A stretch of DNA of 42,056 nucleotides from Echinococcus granulosus (taxonomy: Eukaryota > Platyhelminthes > Cestoda > Cyclophyllidea > Taeniidae), in assembly GCF_000524195.1 (NCBI RefSeq), contig NW_020170389.1, positions 1,252,336 to 1,294,391 on the forward strand. The letters are read 5' to 3'. Positions 1 to 12,300 of this stretch are shown piece after piece; position 1 is the stretch's first letter, and each line of letters begins with the position of its first letter. A program made the translations under genes and the position numbers. A model generated the notes under the pieces. It did no database searches and was not told the origin of the DNA. It saw only the letters and a program-made list of their open reading frames with translations.

Positions 1-3000
1 ATTTTCAGGGAAGGAGTGAAAGGAAAATAATTGCTGATCTCTTTTTGTTCATCAAGTGTTCTTGAAAAAGTGTAATCACAATCAATTTGTCAAAAAATGT
101 TTGAGAAATTTACAAAATTCTTATTATGTGGCTGGATTAAAAATTTCTAGTTTATTTCGATCTCAAGCATTGCGACTTCAGTGGGTCTAACGATTTGAGA
201 TTTTGTTGAATCTTACTCTTAGTTAGATGGTTAAGTGAATAAAGTTAGAGTTTGAGCATTTGTGAAAAATGTCGTTTGAATCTGACCACCTCACTTTAAG
301 TGTTAACCACGGACCAGATTCTACTGCATGGGATCCTCCCATGAGATTGGAAAGATTTGTTCCCTAAAATCATGATTTATGGGCATTATTTTAACTTTAT
401 TTTTATCCAAATTGTCTCAGAACTTCCCACATGCAAAAATAATAATTTTTGTAGGCTTAATCCATTTTCTCCGTTGGTCTAATTCACGAAAGCATCTTTT
501 CGAATGGTAGGAACAATTTGGAAATAGAATGCTTGAATAAAAACACCGTATATGCCATTCATTTAATTGTTATATTTAAGATAGCTGCGAGCTGCTAAGA
601 AGTGCTCAAAAGATCCAAAAATTATTTTGCTAAATATAGCCAACTGAAGGATACGCATCAACTTCACTTCTTACGAAACGCAACAAGCTTATAAACTGTA
701 GCTATATTTAGGTGTATGGATCTTGTACTTTATATGATTCACCTTCTTTATAGCTCCATTTTAAAACAGTCACAGAGTATACCAGGAGGGTGAATGTAAC
801 GTACTCCTACTTACACTAAAATAATCTTATTTACCTTGGAGCTATAGTTGCTACACAGTAATAGTTCTAAACTCACCCTTTAGGTGATTTTACCCCTAAT
901 TCTTAAAAGCTGCAATTTGCTTATACATATTTAAAAGTTATAGACCGACTGTCCCGCATATTTCCGCCTCATAAACGTCCCATTGGCGACCGGTATGGCT
1001 AGCTTTCTGTTTCCGGGTTATGGGTTTTGGAAGGTTGGATTTCTAAGATGTACCTATTCAAAATTCATTTGCGCGAAATTAAAGCAAATTGTATTGTATT
1101 TTTAAAATCTCTTCTATATCGAAAAAATGAAACAGCCGTTCCATTTGTCACTGGTGAGTCCAAAATTTTGCTGTCAATTTTATTAACTAGGCGCCTATTG
1201 GAAAAAATTAAGTACTGACATTTTTACAATGTCATTTTAGCAGAATTCGAGTATGAGGTGTGAGATCCAAGTTTTAGTCAGAAGTAGAGATTATGCGGCA
1301 TGGAACAACATCTATTATGAAATGAATCAAATTAACCATAAATTCTATTCAGTTCCGATACTCGGTATTGTCCTTTAACGCTAAAAAACACACTGTCTCG
1401 CAATTTACAGATATTTATGGCATTTTGAGATAGGCTGTCATTTACTGTGCAATTTTGCGACCACGTCTAGTTTAGAAGCATGACAAAGTGAGTTAAGTTT
1501 CTTAAATAGCTAAATAGCCACAACTTTTACAAAAATGCTTGTTTAAATTAACACTTTGTTGTAAATTGCTGCACTGTCACATGAAGGACTAAATCCAAAA
1601 AAATCTCATAGAAGGTTCCTATAAATTTTTCAGTATTCGAAAAGGAACTGTTATCGGCTCCGATACCTATTAAAAAGTGTGGTTATTCAGTGGCAAATAA
1701 CTTATGGGATTTATCAAATGCACAAGCTTAAAGGAACGTCATATGCGAGGATAAATGAATCGCATCAAGGTATAAACTAGGATTTTAAACGAAAACAACT
1801 AAGAGAATCATAGCAAGTCAAATTGAATTAAAAAATGCAAGACAAGTTGAGGTCGCAGCCTGTAATGAAAGTGGAATCCCGTTTTCTATAAAAAAATCTC
1901 AAAAAACTAGAAGAGCTGTCTTTCCTGACGTTGAATCCCTTTTTTTACCGTTGCCTTTAGATTCAGAGCAAATAATAGGGTAGAAGTCGACTTCTGTGTA
2001 AATTTATGGGTGTCAAATAAGCGGTGTAGAGTAGTAGAAAGCTAAAAAATAGACTTTTGCAATAGCCATCCAATTTTATCTCAATTTTCGCACAAGTAAT
2101 TTTGGGTTTAAATGATATGCATGTAAAATGCTTCAGTAAGCAAAGATAAGATTAACACATCCATGTTAAAACTATAAAGAAGCCGCAAAGAAGTTTAAAA
2201 TAAGAAAATCAGTTGTATTTAGGCATTACATATCACTAAAATATATATTTTAAAAAACTAGTATAAAAGAATCCCTTCAACGTTGTCACTCACCAAGCCT
2301 CAACTTCCTGCCCTAATACCACCAAAGTAACAGAAGAACTAGTAAGGCGGGCTAAAAATTAAGAATTTGAATCAAATTAAATTGAAAGGTGATAATTAAA
2401 AAGAAAAAGGAGCATTGCTATGGTATTTACTTTGTTACAACTACGAAAAGTATTAAGAATATTGATTGGACAAGCGAATGGAAGCAATATTCGGTAACGC
2501 ATCGAAAAAGCATGAGAGGATACCCATTGAGTTGTTCGTTTTGAGGTACTCACAATGAGCAAAAAAACACCAATTGCTTTAAATTCTATGTATATTGGAT
2601 GAATTCCTTGGTAAGGACAGCCCTAGCTTTGATAAGAGGCAAAGGCTCAACATATTTTGCAAGCAACCAGTTGATTCTACCTTTACTTCAGGAAGGTTTA
2701 AACTAATGATGCATCTAGGTACAGGTGTATAAGAAACAGAAAATGAGTTAAAGTGCTAACATATCAAATTGGTTTTTCAAGCTTCTTTGATAAAGTTCCG
2801 GAAGGGTAGAATTTTGGATTGAAACAATGAAGTAATTGTGATATTTGAAAGGCAGCATAAAAATACTTTTATTTGGTTTCTATATGTGCACAGCCCACCA
2901 TTGAAGAAAACACCATGGATGGTAGGCAGGTGGTTATGGCATGTAAAGAATAACAGAAAAACCGGACACCAGTTTTTTAATCACATATTAGTAAAAATAA

Positions 3001-3064
3001 TGGCAAATGAGCAAGAGATGCACCTGATGGCATATGCATTAATCAGTAAAGAAGGAGGACGCAC
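1..3064. other. AT-rich non-coding stretch, probably intron or 3' region of the ERC gene
   Basis: I see no convincing coding exon on either strand: open frames are short, full of Phe/Leu/Ile/Lys codons, and lack family resemblance. The ERC exon ending at 3065 closes with a good donor (CTG|GTGCGT on the minus strand) in phase 0, and ERC proteins have roughly 300 more residues after that point. This stretch is therefore best read as the next ERC intron, with the remaining exons left of the window. No tRNA, repeat array or known mobile element was recognised. Confidence 0.45.
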
Positions 3065-3329
3065 CAGCTGTTTCTCCAACTGGAGAGCGGACATCTCTGC
3101 ATCGCGTTGACGTAATTGAGCCTGCAACTGGCCCACCTCAGTGTCTCGTTTGTAGCGGGAACTGCGCAGCTGCGCCACCTCCTCGAGTGCCTCGCTGAGC
3201 TGTGCGCTCTTTTCGTCTAGGTCTCTCAGTGCCGTGTCCAACCGCCCTCGCAGCTCTAGTTGTACCCTTCGTTGGCCCTCCGCCTCCTCCGCCCACTCCG
3301 CTTCATTGCGTTCACGCGCGTCCTTCAGC
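3065..3329 (-). CDS. ERC: ERC exon 8: GC-rich coiled-coil exon
   Basis: After a 4.36 kb intron the acceptor CGGACAG|GCTGAAGG completes the split Arg codon and gives IER-LKDARERNEAEWAEE, matching vertebrate IERLKEQRDRDEREKQEE. The exon then runs 88 codons in frame to the donor CTG|GTGCGT and matches the vertebrate block ending just before KMESQLKK. Its codons are far more G/C-ended than those of the other ERC exons. The intron upstream carries the LTR-like repeats listed separately. Later exons were not found to the left. Confidence 0.78.
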
Positions 3330-6300
3330 CTGTCCGCCACGGCCACATTTAACGAAAGTTACATGTGAACTTTACAGTGAATCACTACATACTAATTGAA
3401 ATGATCGCTTTTGGTACGTTCTGTGGGAGGAGAATGCTGCGGAAGGTACTAAAAATAGTGTTAACATAATCGTATATTTCAGTGAACAAATAGAATCTGT
3501 ATTGTTTTGATTGTTACAACAACTATTGAGATGGTTACAATGTTTACCAAGTGACATGATTAGAAAGACTTCTAAAAAGTGGGTAAAAATGCCTCAATTT
3601 GCCTGCAACTGTTAATGTCCGCCCTGAACGAGTGAATTAAAAGCGCACTGAATCACTTCAAATAAATTAAAAAATAGTAATTACATAGCGATTAATTATG
3701 CAAGCGCAGCCTTTTATTTGTTACTTGCAAGCCAAATAATCTGCACCATTTGGAAAAAACCAAATTAGCTACTATGTTCGAATAAATGCTCACTATTGAA
3801 ATGAAAAAATTTCTTTTATCCCACATGACCATCTTGGGGTAACTATGGTAACGCAGGATGATAAAACAAGTCTCAGAAGACAGGAGAAACCAATGAGTAT
3901 GCAGATAAACGCACTGCAATATAAATAGCGGTAGTTCAAAAGAGTACATTCCCGTGAATAGCAGCAAAAATACACTGTTTGCTGAGTGTTAGGAGTAATT
4001 TCCAATGAAATATAAAGGGCAATAAAACTCGAATCACTCTTGCACACACAGTGGCTTGAACGGATGGAGGTAATCTATCCCTCGTTTCGAAATTTCATTG
4101 ATTTATCAAGAATTTTATTGTATTACTCTGCACATTTGTTTAACTCTGTTTTGGTTTTGCAGGCACGTAAGGCTCCGCCTTTGTGCTTCCGTTGGGCGGC
4201 ATGGCCTCTGAGCCATGCTGATAGCCAAAAGCCCTTCTCTACATTAATAGCACATTCTGCCCTTCTATTAGGACTTCTTTCGTCTTTGGGAAGACTCGGG
4301 GCGCTACATCAGTAGCAGCGGATAGCAAACCGGATCCTAAAGGATAACTGCCTTGATTTCCATTCCAGAATGTAAAAACTTAACGAAGGGTTATGTATTG
4401 CGGATAGGAGAATCTGTAACGACCTCTAACAGGTGAAAAGTGATGTCTACCTTTGGCAGCTACTTTAGTCCCTTTTTTCTGCAGGAAAGCTATTAACAAC
4501 AAAAGCGGCACTAGCCTTGAACTATTCGAAAAAGTTCGTCATGGAGCTATCCACAGCACCTGGCTAAAGATGCGATACCTCCTTCGCGTCTCTACTAGCT
4601 TGATGAAATTCATATAATTGTATGGCTGGACAGCATTAAAGTGAGGAACATTATCCCCACAAAACTGCTTCAAATTTAATTATTTTGCTAAATGACTCTC
4701 TTTTCAGGTTATTTATCTTGCGACTACCGATGGACACACATGATGGTTCACACATTTTCCCCATCCCCCAATGCAGTTCGCAAACAGGATGAAATTTCAG
4801 ATTTAGTGGAATAGTCAAAAGGAGTCAGTGACATTGAGGTCGATGACCGCACCGACTACGTTGTGACGGTGGACGCAGGAGGCTGACAAGGGGAAGCGTC
4901 GGGGACGAAGCTTAAAAAAGTTGGGTGGTTAGGTAATGATCTGGTAATTTAACTCTTCGTTTTAGTTTCTCAGTCACTTACGCCTCCACCTTTTTACTTT
5001 TGCAAGGCGTCATGGCCATGCCAACAGCCCTCGACCCTTCTCTACGTTGACAAGACACATCCTGCCCTTGTTTTATGATTCCCTTCGTCGTCAAGACAGA
5101 CACAGGACGCTACAAATGCGACTAATTAACGTGTATTTAAACATCATGAACGCACTGCCTTTAAGACATTTACAAACTTATTCGATTGATGCTGTTAGGT
5201 GGACGTAAGCATATCGAACGTTCCATCATTACTTTCTCGGCAATGATTTTACTACCTAATTGTGGCAAAAAAACCATACCATTTAAGCCCACACTTTCAA
5301 CCTACTAGAAGCCGCACGAAAATGAAATAGGTGACATTCAAAGTGATTTGATTCTTGTAGTCGTTTTTGAATAAACGCCACGGTTTCGACTTAACTTTCT
5401 CGACTAACTTCAAAGCTCAAACACAGAATAAAGTGCCTTTTTGAGGAGTCGCCAAAAAATAATTTAAATTACTTTAAAACATCTACGTATGAGTAGCTAA
5501 TTAGTTTTTTCGTTTTATTGGGCAGATACAAATCTCATATGTAAGACCAAAATAAATTTTACGATTAGATGAGGCAAAATAAGTTCCACCTAAACTTTTC
5601 AAGCCTAAATATCTGACTTCTCTAACAGTTTGGACTACTTGTATAACAAAGCTTTATGCTAGCAAGATGCAAATTTTCATTAAATTTGCTCCTTTTCGAA
5701 CGTTGGGAACAATATTTGCATTATAGTAGTGAGGTATTAAGCATAGATTTCCTATTAAGAATAAGAAATTGGGCTAGATGATTTTGATGGCTACTCCCCT
5801 TTATTTGAAAAGTCATTCATCTAAATTCATGGTGAAGGGATTTGCTTTGAATAATGAAAATCAAGACAAATTCTGCCCTAAAGATTACTCATGTGAAAAA
5901 CCGCTTCGCCCTTACACAAATTTATAAGGACCTCTCTTGTTACTGGGGTGCTTGATGAGCTGCCGAAGAGATGGCATTTTAACACAGATTAGTGAATGGT
6001 AAAATTTACATTTTTGAATAATTAAGACAGCATTCTCAGAACTGAAAGTATAGTATTTACTTCTCGCATTTCATAGGCCTAAGTATAGACACTCTCCTCG
6101 TAATCAGCATATAATAAATTGCAATGGTTATGGAAGACACTAAAATTCGATCAATCTGACAAAATTTCAACCTTATAATGGCAAATTCCATAGGCCTCGA
6201 ATGGAGCTACATATTAAGTGTTTTGTAGAATGGCAAAAAACGATCTTCCAATGATATCATTTGGAAATATTTTTTACGAATGTCAAAATATACTGGTTGA

Positions 6301-9300
6301 TAAATTGACCATTTTAATTAATCAGTCAACAGTGGATTGTGGATCTTCAGAGTTATTCTACAAACACGTACATGCCTATCGAAAATTCTTCATCCCTAAT
6401 CATCCGCCAGAATTGTCAAAATGCAACAAAAATGATTTTGGCTTTTTGCGTACGTTCATCAAAAGAGCAGTCAGGAAACTGCAAAACGTCTTAAAGTGGC
6501 ACAAATTTCATGCATAAAACAATTGTGCGCATTGTTTGCAGAAATTGTTAATGCCTGGCTAAAAGCACCACTAGTAGATTTAAGACAGTGTACTGTAGTA
6601 CCGTGGTTATTTGTTTAACTCTTCGCTTTAGTTTCGCGGACGTTTAAGGCTCCGCCTTTGTACCTTCATTGAGCGACATGCCCTCTAGGCCATGTCAACA
6701 GCCCCCCGCCTTCTGTACGTCGTCAATGCATATTTTGCCCTAGTATTATGTCTTCTTTCAATTTTAGGAAATACTTAGGGCACTACAGTGTCACTGAGCC
6801 TTTTGGATCAGCTCCGCACTTTAGTTACGCGAAAACACCGTATTTCCTAACACAGGCTGTCAGTACTGCACATGCATGGATGTCTTAGAGAAGAACATAC
6901 TTGTTAGCTAACCCCTATATTAAGCAATATTTTAGATTACACATATTTTCAAGTGCCAAATGAATGCTTGTCCTTCGCGTAACCAGTAACATATTTGTCT
7001 AGCTAACGTGAACACACCTATTTAAACATAAAGTCACGCCTTTCGTGTTCCGATATGATGACCAATCGTATCCAAGCATATTTTGAAAAGTATTTGAAAC
7101 CACAGGGAATTGCCCATAACAATAACCGACTTCAAAAATGCATAATTCATTTCCATTAAATTCTTATGCTAATCTTAAGGTAACTTAATCGAAGATCCCT
7201 AAGGAGCACCTACATTCGATTTCACTTAAAGGCATATTCCTGAATCTCCTACTTAGTCCAGAACAATTGCCTTATTTAGACTTGATGTCAATTTAGTTAG
7301 ACAGCACATTTGGTATCAAACGATGTAAAAGCATCACTTGCGCATCGTGAGGGGCTCAATCAAGCATTCTCTTCATTTGTCATATACTTAGAGTATGAGA
7401 AAGCAGAATTAGCAAAAACTACATTTTATATGTGATACTGTGTGTTGTAGTCGGTGGTAGTTTACTTCACCTTTCTTTGTGGTTAAAGGACATAAAATCG
7501 GCTACCCATTAATGTAGCATTTTGTCATGTTAATGACTTGCTTAAGGGATTTGCTACAATTTTCCACATCAGCTTACAAAAGTTTGATTATCTACAACCC
7601 GCTGATAAGCAATTGTCAAAGCCTAAAGGACTAGAGAGGTTAAGTTCAGTTTTAAAAAAAATAGGACTGAAATTAATGAGAAATAAACAAACCTTTCAAT
7701 CTGCCTATCTTTCTCCTTCAAAGTGTCTTCTAAGCTGGCCTTCGGACCTTCTGTACCGATTTTCTCGCTACTTAGACGCGAAAGCCTTGATTTTAAACTG
7801 GTTAGTTGAGTTTCTTTTTCCGTCACCATCTCTTCCAAATTTTCAACCTATATAAACGCGGAAGGAATGGTGAATCCCAACATTTTGATTTGAGAATATA
7901 AAATAAGGCTAAGGTGAATAGTGCCTCATCAAAATTTCAACTTTTAGTAAATCTTTGTTGCAAAATATGATTTTAATTTCACTCAAAACTAAACTATTTC
8001 ACTTAAAAGTACCATCAGCTCTTGTTTTTAACAAGTCGAGCTAACCTTGCGCTGAAGTAATGAAATTTTCCTCTCCTTCAAATCGACTTGATCCTTCAAT
8101 TCCGCCAATTCCGTTTCCAGTTGCCGTTTTCCTGTGGTGTTGCTTGCTACTAATTTCGTCTTCTTTTCCAGCAAACCCTCCTTCTCTTTCAGACGCTTTC
8201 TGAAGTCCTCAATCTAGAAGCAACAGAATGCAAAACAACAGATGACTTGGTTCCTCCGTTGTGGGTGCTTCAAAAAGCGGCTATAGGCATTAATTATTTC
8301 GCTAGCCACTGGATATACTGGTACCACTCAGTGATATTATTAATGTAGCACTACTTATGATGAAACCTACTACACGCAAAGTAGATCTGAAAAATCACTT
8401 GAATATTGAAATCCGGAGGGTTAAATAAAAAATCTGAATGTGTGCAGTGTAAATGACAATAGGAAACGTTTTCTTTTTGAGGGCATGTAAACACAAAGGA
8501 CAGAGCGCATGTTTGAGAAATGGTTTTCGCTCCAACACTGGAAAATGCGAAAGCTGGTAAATACCATGGAAACAATGCATAGGACTTTGGATATACGCTG
8601 GAGAAGCTAGAGATACCACAGATGACTATGGTTCGAAACAAAACATACAAGGCTTAGTTACAGTCGTGAGCCAATTGTGAGCAGAATTGAAAACTGATCT
8701 TCAAACCAAGAGTCGAGATCATGCTGTTCCTTCGTTTTTTCATTTTAATAGTTTCCAAAAGAAATAATAAATGTTTGTGAATAAGTAACACTTAGCGGAA
8801 CTGCAACAACGTGGATCTATTTCTCAAAAGTTTAAAAGAGGTTACAGCGTATGTTGTTGCAAAAATACCAGCTTTAAAAAGGTCAACTTAGCTGCATCTT
8901 TTATGTTGTCTACAGCATGCCATTTTCTTTTAGTTTAATAAAAGGCGTGCCAGGTCAAAAGCAAAACGAAAGCTAAAGTAGTCAGAACCGTTCCCCGAGG
9001 ATTTCTCAATCGATTGGTCTACAGCTCTATTCAAATTATTTAATTACCAATCGTCAAAATTGAGAAAGTTTGAATAAATTTGGCCATCACGCACCTATTA
9101 AAGGCCGATTTTGCAATGCGAGAGTAATTAAATCTTGGTAGAACTGATTTAGGATACCAAATAATAGCACAACTTAAACACATCAGATGCTCCACCTTTC
9201 ATAAGTATTCAGAACGCCCACATTGGAGACACGTGCCCTCATTTTAATTAAACCTGACAACATTTTAAAATCATTTAACGTTTGGTCACAAAACCTAAAT

Positions 9301-12300
9301 CATGGAGTCAACAACAATTTGTAAAAGGATTTTCTGTGTTTTTAGGGGAGATTTTTGTTACACGTATTTAGGCCTTAAAATATGAACATGATTGCCTGTC
9401 GATAAAGTTTATTAAGCAGCACTTGCCAACCCTCACTTACATCGGCAGTGAGCATCGACACCTTGTTTTCGCGGGCTTTGACTTGTTCTTTCAGCACGCT
9501 GATGTGATGGTTTTGATCTTGCTGTTGCTTTTCCGCCATTTCTAACCGTGATTGTAAGGCATAGATCTCGTTATCACGTTTTGAGAGCTCACTCGTAAGG
9601 AACTCAACCTTAGAATTTAATTAAAAGAGACTGGAATGTGGTAATTTGCAATGAAAGATGAAGAGTTGTTGGAAGGCCAACAATCCTTAACGTTATTCCT
9701 ATTGTTCTCATTTTTCAAACAGCTTCTTACCTTTGACTTAAGGAGACGCTCGTTACTTCTAAAGGTGTTCAAGGTTCGATCGACATCTTCAATTCCACTG
9801 CTCAACGACGTTGTCGGAGTAACGATTCCCTCATCTCGAAGTCGAGCGATTTCATCTTCCAGGAGACGGATTTCATTTTCCAACGTCAATATTTTAGACT
9901 CCTAAAAGATGTATTGAAAAGAGCATCAAGAGTTAGGTAACCAGGACCTCAGCTGGGTGTTTAAACGTTGGGTAGAGAATAAGAAATTTTAATCGTGAAT
10001 TTTATTAATGTGTGGAGCTCTTAATCTGGTAGGTTCCATGCAGATGTGTCCCTAAAAACTAAACCTAGGGTTCCATAAGTAAATAAATAGAACGAATGTT
10101 TAGTATATTTTTACCTTTGTATCAACGATTGCTTGAAGTGTTTGAACTTCACGGATATTTAGGCGAAGTCCCTCGTTCTCGTGCTTCAATGCGTCATAAT
10201 CTTGTGATACACCATCTAGTTCCTATAAAGTTACACAATTGGAAAAATTATCATTAAAGACGCAATTTGGACTTTGAATGATAATAGCAACCACGATAGA
10301 ATTACCTATAAATTGAAAGCTAACATTCGATTCTTGGACTACAGAACTCACTGGGAAGAGAATACTTTACTATGCTATCGAGAGGTAATGCTACGCGATC
10401 TCTGCATTATCGATACCATTATTCTCCTACAAAAAAAATGCTGACTTCCAAAGTTCGCTCCATTACAAAAAGTTTAAAATTACGTTTAAAATTATCTGCG
10501 TGTTGTGTCCAAATTTCCAAACTTCACCACATGAATATTTGATTGAAGACATTCTGGCAAAGTCTGGAAGTCAGGTTATTGCGACTGTTTTAAATTACTT
10601 TTGGGACTTTATTTCACCTCAGCCCAAACGACGTTTCCTCGTGCAATGAAGGCTTACTTTAAGGGCAATGGTAGGTTATTAGCAATGCGAAAATATTGTA
10701 TCTTAGACCATGAGCCTGATCGTATTTTTTACCATTGGTCATAAAATTTGTTGTTTAATATACGACGCTGCGTGACAATTCTGAGGTGAAAACGGTAGCG
10801 CCTAGGGGAGCGCAGTGTACGCAAGGCGTAGGCAACATCCCTTTCCCGGGACAGCAGGCACGTCAGCGGACGCACCCGCAAGTGAGCACACACGGACGCA
10901 CAGACGTGCGCATACACAATCAATACCGTCTGATTACGGCTCAGATGTATTGGCCAATCAGAAGAGCGGCAGCGAGAAGGGTGTCGTGCGATTTGCCTAC
11001 ATTCCCCCACCTTTTGAAAGTTGTAGTAAAAATTGGTTCACCTTTTTGCTAAGCCGATGGTAAAACCGCTTTCCGGGGGAGAGAAAAAAACCTGCATAGA
11101 CTAGCCATAGTAACTTCACGACTTACATGAATTCGTTAAAAGTAGCCAATTTCCTGCAATTTTAGCAGGAATTTGAGGGTTCTTATTTATGTACGACAGA
11201 CTGATTTGACGTAACTTTTTCAAAGTCGCAATCTAGGCTTATGGCTTAAAATATTGTAAAATTTACCTTAACTGAAGGTAAGTGTTGGCATAGCTGTAGC
11301 CGTCTGCATAAATGCGGCGGGTCTTCATTACGTAGAAATGCTGAGGTTTAATTTACTTTTATACCATTGATCTTTTAAGCAAATGGCAAAACAATATCTT
11401 AGTCCTTAGGAGGACTATGTTGAGTAGGATCGTAATTTCCCATCCTCCTGATCATCAGCGGTGTCTACCTTTAAAATACCATTCAAAGCAAAGGAAATCA
11501 AGATAGCACTTTGTAATCGAGAAAATGTTCTGTTTTATTTTCCACAGAAACCACTGATCTTTCTAAGGCTTTGCTGTAATTGCATCAAACGGTTTCGAAC
11601 ACGATTTGTAAAGACCGATGTCAAGCTTAAATCGAAATTATATGTTGTAGATGTAGGTCAGAGCACGTATTGTTTATAACGCAATCCATTTTCAGCCTTA
11701 ACATGTTGTCAATTCAATGTGCATGCGTACCATAAGGCAGCTAAAGAAATTCTGGTAAATACTAAAGTCCTTTTTAATAATATTCAGAGATGACGGCCTG
11801 GATTATCAATATACGATGATAGCTTACATCTTTGAGCTGGTTTCTCGTCATTTCACATTCAACAAGAGCTTTTTCGGCTTCACTTTCCCTATGGAAGGCC
11901 TCATTTAGTTGTTCTCTAAGTCTTCCAATCTCATTTCTGTCAGATTCTAGACGGTCAATGCGAATGCTGGCGAGACCGGAGTCCCCTACTGGAGCTAAAG
12001 CCTGGTCTGTCTTGCTGCCGCCCCCAATTTGTTGCTGTTGCTGTTGACCTGACTGTTGTTGAGCTGTGACAGCCTTTCCTGATTTGACAGCCTCAACCAG
12101 CCTCCGCAAACTCTCTTCAGTGGTTATCAGACTGGCCTGTAGACTAGAGGCTCGCTTTTCCGCTTTCTCAATTGACTTGCTCAGTAGACAGTTTTCGCAA
12201 GTCAACTCGTCTATGCGCCGTCGCATCACTTCAAACTCGTTGACTTCATTTCCGTCGGGCCCCATCTTGAATCGGGAGGCATTCTTCTCACGCTCTCTTC

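Larger units (their letters stand above)
3330..7692. other. ERC intron 7 (4.36 kb) with three LTR-like insertions
   Basis: Non-coding stretch between the exons ending at 7693 and starting at 3329. It holds LTR-like copies at 4119-4308, 4928-5114 and 6594-6787, all on the plus strand, opposite to ERC transcription. Open frames here are short and unconvincing, including one of 99 codons at 6218-6517, which is AT-driven and resembles nothing I know. Confidence 0.6.

Noticed and set aside
6218..6517. 99-codon plus-strand frame in ERC intron 7
   Set aside because: Its Phe/Asn/Lys/Ile-rich composition matches the surrounding AT content. There are no splice partners and no recognisable motif.
10729..11063. 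Overlapping 82-93 codon frames on both strands in ERC intron 2
   Set aside because: Three mutually overlapping frames rich in Arg, His and Thr with no homology. They result from CpG-rich composition with few stop codons.
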